The notes under the pieces are model-generated. The model saw only the letters and a list, made by a program, of their open reading frames with translations. It had not been told where the DNA came from and did not search any database. Positions 56,167-64,000 of a DNA stretch of 64,000 nt are shown here, piece by piece (the first letter of the stretch is position 1; every line of letters begins with the position of its first letter). The position numbers and the translations under genes were made by a program. The stretch is from Diphasiastrum complanatum (lineage: Eukaryota; Streptophyta; Lycopodiopsida; Lycopodiales; Lycopodiaceae): positions 31,015,599-31,079,598 of the forward strand of contig CM055097.1 in NCBI GenBank assembly GCA_029204225.1, read 5' to 3'.

Positions 56167-59100
56167 TTAAGCAAGTGGCTCCAGCAAATCATGACAGCCT
56201 GCAGTGTGCAGAAGCACTGCTTCAATCTCCTCAGGGCAAACAACTGTCTCATTTGCTTGCTGCTGAACAGAAGCAGGTAAACCAATTAGCTTTGGCAACT
56301 AACGTTGCTCATATAAGTTGATGCTAGTTATAAATGCCAAAAAACATATATTACTTACCTCAGCTCGAAAAACATCAAGTGCAAAGCCATTAAAGCAGCT
56401 GATTACTGCTTGCTGCACATCCAGACCAAGTCTATCCAGTGCCTTCATTGTAGAGAGCAATAGTCCAGGTCTTCTTGCACAAAACATGTGAATGTTCAAA
56501 GCTTTCCCTTCTCTTGTCTTCACTTCGACCTGTCCATCAAAATGCCCAAGCACTATTTTTCAGCACAGCATATCATCATATGATTTTGATGAGCAAGCTA
56601 CAGCCTGAGATGAACCTGTAAGTTTGTAAGCATGCACGCTTTGTATAATTTTTTGATCTGGGGCACTACTTTGCAAATCATACACCAAGCCTTTCCAAAA
56701 CTGTGATCTACTTGCATCTTCATAACATGCTGGCTCTTCAAGCATTGTGGTTAGAAAAGAAAATGAAGACGTGACAATACATCTGTTGAGATAAAATTCT
56801 CAGTCAGAGCACAGGGTAACACCTTGGCAGGCTGGGCGGTTGGAAGTGGCAATGGGGTGGGGCACTCATCCTTCACACAGCCTATATTTGCACCTATGGG
56901 TGTCATGACCTGCGGAAGTCCTGAAGGAATTGCTGGAGTTGAAAATTCTGGAGGTGCTTCCAACTCATTATGCAGCTCATTGATTCTTTGCAACAGCTCC
57001 TTTAGGTACTCAATAGCATCACCCAATATTGAGGCGCGGTCCATCTGCAACTCCCATACAACCAAACATAGTGCTTAAAGGACACTGATCTATCATCTTA
57101 ATTTCTGTAACCCACAAATACGGTTCATTTGAAGCCGTAAATTCGCTTAACAGAACGTAAATTGACTTAACAAAGAACATGAAATGGGTGAAAGGAAGCA
57201 AGCTCCAAGTTCAAATGTTAAAACTTCTTCATACTTCGAATACTAATTAGCAGAAAACGAATGCCAGTAACCTTAGACATAGAATATTTCAGAAAAAAGG
57301 TAAGCAAATAGATTAAGAAACAGCTTTATATTTTGAGTGCAGAAAGCTAGTCTCACCTTAGAGATCCTGGGTACCACAGATCTTAGCATGTATAGACGGT
57401 CATTGAGTTTTTTCCGACGCCTGCGTTCAGCCATAAGGTTTTTCGCTGGAAGCCCTTTTCGCCCTTTTGACTTTTCTGATTTACTTGTCGTGCCTGTTGT
57501 TGTCTGTGCCACATCCTCAGTTCCGGGATCCTCATTCTCGTACGGAAAACCTGAACCATCGACCATGTCAAGCATATCTTCATCCTCCCTCAGTAGCTGA
57601 TTCGGTGCATCCTCACCATCTGGTGGAAGATCCAAGATGTCATCGGATGCTGAACTTTGACCACGCTTGCTTCCATCCTCAATCCCTGTGAAGAGTTCTT
57701 TCTGCTGACTGGAGTTTCCCTGTGAAAAATCTGTTGAAGAATCCTTCGGTGGAGAGAACAAACAAGGAGACTGAGAAGCTGTCAATAACTCCTCACATCT
57801 AGAGTGTTTTAGAGGGTTGTGCAATGGATATGGAATTGGGATTTCAGATCTTGATACAACATTTTCTGCACCCACAACTGAAGAACTTACCTTGCCTAGG
57901 AGGCTTCCATTGGATGGATCTGAGCAATTCCTTGCATATGCACTGCAAAACAGACTCTCTGAACTTCCATCATGATGATCATAGCTTAAAGCGGTGCCAA
58001 TGCCACTAATGAAATGGTTGCTCAGTTTATCAGCCAAGATGCTGGTGAATTTTCCAGCAAAGGCTGAGCCCTTTTCGATTTCACTGGTGGACACTAGCGG
58101 ATGGCCAGCCATACGGAGGTTTTCCATGCTTCCAATCTCACCATCACAGTCCACAAGGTTGCCAGGAGGATCTCCAGACTTCAGAGAACACATGGATCTA
58201 ATAAGGTTATCAGTCATTTCACTTCTCCTATTAGCAGGATCAGCAAAGACATCCAGAGTGCCATCACATATTTCAAGCATACCTACCTGCTCTCCAGGTG
58301 ACAGATCGGTCAAAACATCGTCACATTGAGGAATATGACGCCCTTTACGCAAACAAAAGTCAATCCTCTGATTTGCAACTGCTCCAAAAGCAGCAGCAAT
58401 ATTCTTGGAGGTGGAAAATCTGCCTATTTCACTCTCAACTGGACTGAATTGGCCATTGTCATCTTGAAGAACTGGCCCGGAACTGGAAATGCTCAGCTTT
58501 CTATTTTCTGGAATGAAAAGAGAAGAGGTCATGGAGTGCGAGAATAGCATTCGCATGTGTTCAGGATCTAAGTTCAGCATGGCGCCTGTCTCTTGCCGTT
58601 CTGAGGATGAACTTTCACCATGTGACGTCATTACTGAGTATGGTACTTCTTTCATTTTCCCCATGAGCTGAGCATTTGCATTGGCTACTACATACCACTC
58701 ATCATCCTCTAACATGGGTCTGGTGAATGAATTTGCAAGCAATTCCTGCTACACAGTCCACATGTGTTCGCAATCAGCTTAAACTTAGCCCTTTAGAAGA
58801 CCTCACAAATGCACATAATTGCTTCTTTAGCAGTAAAAATGCAAGGAAAGCGCGTGAAGGGTTTTTAGGTATGAAAAAACAATCTTACTGCTACTTCTTG
58901 ATCCTGCTGCAATTCTACTCTACTGTTATTATTCTGCCTCCATGAAGACTCGCCCAATGCGGAACCGTTATCCACAGGGAGCCTGTAGCCAAATGTCCAG
59001 CCAACCAGCAGCGCAACAATACGGTCATATTCAGTCACTGGTGACAGAGTTCTTAGTACCCACTTAACCACGGCCCTTGCAAAGCATTCTCTCCTACGCT

Positions 59101-59217
59101 ATCATAGCAAAATAAGCTCAGCAAACTGAATAAAGATCACCTCATTTCCAAAGGCCGAACCACATACCTAGTTGTTTGATCGGATGAAGTCCAGGAGGAG
59201 CTCTCCCGGGATAGCAT
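56167..59217 (-). CDS. ICE1: ICE1/SCREAM-like bHLH transcription factor, six exons
   Basis: Exons: 59168-59217, 58889-59093 (or 58889-58982), 57357-58745, 56823-57044, 56359-56529, 56167-56262. Phases join to 710 codons plus stop, or 673 with the shorter exon 2. The product is a nuclear E-box-binding factor. In Arabidopsis ICE1/SCRM acts in cold response and stomatal lineage with SPCH/MUTE/FAMA. The bHLH (about residues 517-595) is split by an intron after the loop: [20 protein letters not shown] ... [23 protein letters not shown]. The C-terminal ACT-like domain reads [20 protein letters not shown] and [20 protein letters not shown]. It ends [17 protein letters not shown]. The long middle exon is acidic and Ser-rich as in the family. 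Start [13 protein letters not shown] at 59217 is my choice. The protein is longer than Arabidopsis ICE1 (494 residues), mainly through exon 3. Confidence 0.9.
58889..59093 (-). CDS. ICE1: Exon 2 of the ICE1-like gene with two possible acceptors
   Basis: Acceptor GCGTAG gives an exon start at 59093. Acceptor GGCTACAG gives 58982. Both preserve frame after exon 1 (phase 2) and differ by 37 codons ([20 protein letters not shown] onward). The shorter form fits the polar N-termini I associate with ICE proteins and has a plausible branch site (CTGAAT). The longer adds a segment I cannot place. Confidence 0.6.
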
Positions 59218-59621
59218 ACTCGCTGAATGCTTGAATACCAACAAAATAATTTCTATACGCACTATTGCTTCTGGTCAGCAGCTACTGTTGCTCTGATACA
59301 GCAAGATCCTCGGGTGTGATACTTCTAAGCAGACTGGAATCCACAACTTTGAGTCTATTCTGCAAACTTATTAGCAGCAACAGACATACTTACTATACTG
59401 TCTCTACGAAGATACACACAGATTCTGCCGAATTTTGCAGTCAGCTACAAGCATGACAAGAAGAAGCTGGCAAAACCCATATCGCTTTTCTATTGCCTGG
59501 GAGTACAAGCGTGATTCTATCACTGCATCTGCTGCCAATCTCATTGCAATGCAGCACGACAAAGCTCCAACATTCTTACAGGAGTAACAATTTCCACTTT
59601 CTGCCTACATCAAACCTCTAC

Positions 59622-59760
59622 TTTTTCCCCCTCCTCTCCCCTCTCTCCTCTCTCAACATCAATAAAAAGCTTCCAACAATGCCACCTACTCCTTAACTTT
59701 TTCCTCGATCTCTCTTTCCTCTCTCCCCCTCTCTCGTGTAATCTGTCTTTCCATATATCA
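59622..59760 (-). promoter_or_regulatory. GA-rich leader and TATA-like box of the ICE1-like gene
   Basis: On the coding strand TGATATATGG (59751-59760) is followed downstream by a purine-rich GAGAGAGG-type tract (59735-59622), typical of a plant promoter and 5' UTR. The distance to the start codon (about 400-540 bp) would make a long leader. Confidence 0.35.
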
Positions 59761-60058
59761 TCAGCTTTCTTTGTTCAGCTGCGTGCATCAGCGGCGGACG
59801 CCAAGCTCCGTCCTTATTCCCGTTCATAATTCCTTTGCTCCCTCCCACGCCCAATATCCACTAAATTATAGCTTAATTTTCCGGTTTATTGAGATCTCTC
59901 GGGTGTAAAGCGTTGTTCCAGCGGTCTTTAGACGTGTGGCATTTGCTAGTCCCAATGAGAATGCTCCCTTCATTCTTCCACCATTGCTATTATTCTATGC
60001 ATTGCTAACCAATGCATCCGTGCACGCTATTGAAACCCACTTGGCTTTAGATCTTCAT

Positions 60059-60370
60059 GCCAAACCAAGAATGACCTTTATGTGGGTCATAAACCCACTT
60101 TAACCTCGCTTTAGGTCAGATTCTCTTGCCAAACCAAGAATGACTTAAACCTACTTTAACCCCACTTTAGGTTAGATTCTCACGCCAAACCAAGAATGAT
60201 GATGTTTATGACCCTGACGTTTATGTGGGTCATAAATCCACTTTAGGCTAGATCCTCGAACCCAAACCAAGAATGACTTATATGTGGGTCACAAACCCAC
60301 TTTAACCCCACTTTACATTATATCCTCAATGCCAAACCAAGAATGACGTATATGTGGGTCATAAACCCAC
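60059..60370. repeat. Degenerate tandem array with short hairpins upstream of the ICE1-like gene
   Basis: GCCAAACCAAGAATGAC or a close variant starts at 60059, 60128, 60184, 60261 and 60331 (spacing 56-77 bp). Four of the units also contain GTGGGTCATAAACCCAC or a one-base variant (60082-60098, 60225-60241, 60284-60300, 60354-60370), a 6-bp inverted repeat with a 5-base loop. ACTTTAACCCCACTTTAGG-like words lie between them. The array is about 0.85-1.15 kb upstream of the start codon. Confidence 0.9.
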
Positions 60371-61351
60371 TTTCGGCTAGATTTTGTGTGCATTTTTGTG
60401 AATACGCAATGGCAAACCCCGCCCTTCCATTCACCTCTTATATACATTAATTAAACTTCTTTTCTAATATGGCTTCTCCTCTTCAAAGAGGTAGATGGCC
60501 GCCCATCCTACTCTTACTTTGCATTATGATAAGAATCATCTATTTAAGAAGGTGGGCGCACTACCTAATTGGTAGTAGAAATGCCCTTTGCTTGCTGGTT
60601 TTTAAAGGCATAAGCATTTTGACACATGCTATTTAAATAATGCTTGAAGTATATGTCATATGGTTAACGTAATGGATTTGTAGGACTACACTTGTTATAG
60701 GATTTGCTGAAATGAGACATATATGTAAATGAATGTGATAACATAGGGCTTGTTGTAAATAAGTACCAACATTATGTAAATTGAGACGAAGATGGTACTT
60801 ATGATGGTTTGGTACTTTGATACTAAGAACATTGCACGTTTCTTAATTGAAGGTTTTCCACTAATGATATGCTTCCAATATTAACCAAGCATTGTCATAT
60901 TGGAATTATTAGTATATAAAGAAGGTGTGTCGCATACTTATTGATTGGAGGATGTGTAGTTCTCAAGAGATCTCTTCAAACTTCGTAATAAACACCATTT
61001 TACTTTTGCTTACACAAACCTAATATATTAGGGTTTACACAAGTGGATATATTGATTATGATGTGCACAACGATATGAGATATGATTGCCCGTACAATGC
61101 TAAAAATATGCTATTAGGGTTGGTTTTAGTTGACTATGCCATTGTAAATGTGATGTGGAATGATATGTACCTTTTTTTACAGGTGTCTGTAAATAAAGAA
61201 TGATATTGTCATAAGATGTACTGATAGGTAAACGAAAAATGGTTGTAGTACATAAGCTAGAATTTACTTTAGAGGTCGGCTCTTGTTGGCTTGAATGACA
61301 TGGATTTGCCCAAGCCTTATGGTGTTTAAGTTAGAATTAAAGTAGAATCAT
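60371..61351. other. AT-rich intergenic DNA
   Basis: No coding frame or repeat recognised between the hairpin array and the copia LTR at 61352. Confidence 0.5.
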
Positions 61352-61592
61352 TGTGCTATTGTACCGTGGATCCTCGATAAGGATCAGTTGGCCTCACCAC
61401 GAGTCGATAGGACACGCGTCCCGCCAACGACAACCTGGGTCATGCATGGGTTGCTTGAGTGAACAACTATATGTACAGTGTAATTTCATTTTGAGAAATA
61501 CAGTTGCTATGTGAGCTTGCTGTGGAGAGTGTTTTCTGTCTGTGTTATTGTGTAGCATGATCTGTGTTCCTATTCGAAGCAAATTCAAAGTT
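61352..61592 (+). repeat. 5' LTR of copia element K (~241 bp)
   Basis: Bounded on the right by the primer-binding site at 61593. It is collinear with the LTR of element C and more distantly with the two LTRs of the miniature element at 9397-10290. Confidence 0.85.
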
Positions 61593-64000
61593 GGTATCAG
61601 AGCCGTACAGGGAGTGTACACAGTACAACATCGTCGTTGAAGAGAGCTTCATGAGAACTGTCTTCTGAGAGTTCGGGGTATACGACGGGTTGAAGACGGA
61701 AGGAGAAGCACTGGTGCAGAGAGTTTAGCACACGGTAGCTTGGTGAGCTTGAGACTGTGTGGGGATTCAGAGACAAGAGTTGTCGGCTGAATCAGAACCT
61801 CAGCAAAGGAAATTTTGAAATTCCGAAGCAGGCTATTTGGTGTTGACGGTTTGGAACGAAAACCAGTTTGTTTGCAGTCGATACCACACCAATCGGCAAA
61901 CTGTAAATTGTGTTATTGAGCTGCAGCTAGGGTGACCTTATCCAGATAAGAGACTGCAAGAAGAAGCTCAGGGAAAGCCTGAGTAGAGCTCAAGAAATCT
62001 CTATTCTTCTCATAATTAGGGTTTTGTGGTGAAAAACCTTGGATCATTGGCTGTAGGAGGTCTTTTCTGGATCTGTGAAGTGGCACAGAGGGGCGCCTTG
62101 GTAAGGACGATTGGCTGCCAAAAGACCGTGGACAGCCGTGGGCAGTAGAGAGCGCTGGATCGGATCTCTGAAGGGCACAAAAACCCCTTCTCCATAGCTA
62201 GGTGGAGGAAGAATGTGAAGAGAAGAAGAGAGGACATGGAAGACTCGTGAAGGATCGCGCACGATGAAAAGAGATGGGTCCCTAGCGTTCCGGAGTGAGC
62301 CGTGCTTGTAGGCGCGTGGATCAGTGCACAAAAGCACCAAGGACCGTAGGATGAGTCCCTATGAAGATCAATGGTAGAGATCGTGCTTCTGAAAAGCAAT
62401 GTGAGCCATTGGATCAGAATTAGCCGTTGGATGACAACTTAAAGAGCCCATGAAAGGTTGAAGAGTCTTGAAGTGTACTTTGGCCTTCAACTTCAATAAA
62501 AATTTTCACATTGAAAGTTGAGTTGGGTCCCTTCACAATTGAAGAGTGAAGTTTCTTCAAGGTGAAGAAACAGTTCAAAAACAAGGAAAATTCCTATTTT
62601 TGGGTCCTTTGTCCGGTTTGGCCCAAACGAAAGGCTATAACCTCCAAACGAAGGGCACTTGGACTGGCCCTGCAAGTATGGTACAACAAAACAGAGTGAT
62701 TGCAGCGGAGAAAGTGTTTGGAGTGTGCCAAAAGTGATTTCACCATTCCACTGGGCACGTAGTTGGGAGTTGACGACTGAGTGCATTTTGGAAGGCGACG
62801 CCGATTTGGCTTACAAATTGGTGGAAAAGCAGCGAGTGGCCTGGTAAATGAAAAAGTGCAGGTTATTATTTTCAACTTCTGACATTACAGTTGGCCTCGG
62901 CATACCAGTTTTAGCCTACGACAGAAGTTTCAAGCAGTTTTGCGATGGCAAACATGGGAGAGTCCATTTTGAGTGAAAGTAGCAAATTGGACGGGATTTC
63001 CAACTATGCAGTGTGGAAATTCAAAATGAAAAACATATTGATGGAGAAACACATGTGGGAAGTCATCACAAGTGATGAGAGAAGGCCACCAAATTAAGTG
63101 GATATCAAAGTGTTCAACAAAAAGATGAGGAAAGGTTTGACCTTCATTAACTTGTCAGTGAAGGATCACATCATTACCCACATTTGTGATGCTGTAACAC
63201 CCAGACATGCATGGGATGTGCTAAAGGAGCAATTCGAGATGTCAAATCCGTCAATAATCATGTTTTTGAAGTCAAAGCTGAATAGTGCCCGAATGGAACA
63301 AGGAGAGTACATTCAGACGTACATGACCAAAATCAAGACAATGAGGGATGAACTGCATTCTATTGGTGAGCGCATATGCGATGTGGACCTGGTGCACAAT
63401 GCATTGTGAGGCATTGCAGAACCCTATCATGTTTGTGAGTGGAATAACATCAAGAGAAAGATTGCCAACCTTTGACGAGCTCACATGAATCTTGATGCAG
63501 GAAGAGCAACGACGAGAAATGGTGAAAGCTAGACGTCAGAATACTGACGCTCAGGCACTTGCGACACGCCAAAAACAAGGCAAGGGCAAGGGCAAGAAGA
63601 AGTCTAAACAGCAATTTGCCAAGTCTTAGGAGGATGAGGGATCTTCCAGTAAGACCAAAAAGAAAGTCAAGTGCTTCCATTGTGGTAAAAAGGGCCATTG
63701 GAAAAGTGAATGTCGCAAATTCTTGGCAGAATAAGGCAAGGGGCAACCAAAGCAAGCAGGTAACCTTGTTGATGAGGGCGAGATTGAAGACTCTAGCATC
63801 TTCATATCTGCATTGTCATCTAATCAAGATGATCGAGCATGGTATATTGACTCGGGAGCCACAAGACACATGACAGGTAACAAGAATTGGTTCAGTAGCA
63901 TGAAAGTGTTGGATAATGGAACGCCCGTTTCACAGGCAAATGGCGAGGTGTGCAAGATCAAGAGGATAGGCACTGTTTCAATCCAACTACCTGATGGAAA
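61352..64000 (+). mobile_element. copia element K, 5' part, running off the window
   Basis: LTR 61352-61592 starts TGTGCTATTGTACCGTGG. Primer-binding site TGGTATCAGAGCC is at 61593-61605. A non-coding leader of about 1.3 kb follows, then gag from ATG 62945. Gag shows SKLDGISNYAVWKFKMKNIL, TPRHAWDVLKEQFEMS and knuckle CFHCGKKGHWKSEC near 63671. Protease WYIDSGATRHMTG is near 63842. Lesions: in-frame TAA at 63095, TGA at 63407, a frameshift near 63430, then TGA, TAG and TAA. LTR and leader match element C. Confidence 0.92.

Overview
This is nuclear DNA of a vascular plant. It holds two clearly recognisable intron-containing plant genes (a URB1/NPA1-type ribosome-biogenesis gene and an ICE1/SCREAM-type bHLH gene), U2-type GT-AG splice sites throughout, and a dense, nested load of broken Ty1/copia and Ty3/gypsy LTR retrotransposons. 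Long intergenic space, a kb-scale solo LTR and TE-filled introns fit a large-genome lineage such as a fern or gymnosperm. That placement is a guess; the sequence does not settle it. I see no bacterial, plastid or viral genome segment, no CRISPR array, and no rRNA or tRNA gene.

Layout. 1-~4200: 3' half of a dead chromodomain-type Ty3/gypsy element with the start of its 3' LTR, followed by a CT microsatellite, a 32-bp satellite-like array and a 19-G run. ~4800-13390: minus-strand URB1-like gene whose first four exons (945 codons) can be joined in frame. Its long third intron holds a miniature copia derivative and older repeats, and the locus carries five different two-copy tandem duplications of 110-138 bp. 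The second half of the protein is not in the window. 13560-14540: featureless AT-rich DNA. 14547-15092: remnant of an endonuclease/exonuclease/phosphatase domain. 15315-25900: a TE mosaic made of copia integrase, a Ty3/gypsy gag with four zinc knuckles interrupted by a copia remnant with direct repeats, an unassigned 81-codon open segment, and a copia integrase split by a 2.9-kb solo LTR.

25900-38781: three copia copies on the minus strand (A, C, B) and one on the plus strand (D), abutting or inserted in each other. 39763-40621: a coding-looking secreted/membrane protein gene broken over three frames, behind a G-box-containing upstream region. 42990-44516: two unassigned coding-like stretches. 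44900-50700: a copia element next to a second copy of the four-knuckle gypsy gag/protease. 51800-54697: an LTR fragment joined directly to a copia RT/RNase H and its 3' LTR.

56167-59217: minus-strand ICE1/SCREAM-like bHLH gene, complete in six exons, with an upstream array of ~70-bp repeats carrying short hairpins (60059-60370). 61352-64000: 5' end of a copia element (LTR, PBS, leader, gag, protease active site) running off the window; its LTR family occurs four times here.

The two host genes are adjacent only in the loose sense of sharing this TE-rich region; nothing suggests joint function. Everything below is read by eye. Exon boundaries are inferred from consensus splice sites plus reading-frame continuity, and family names from motif recognition without any search.
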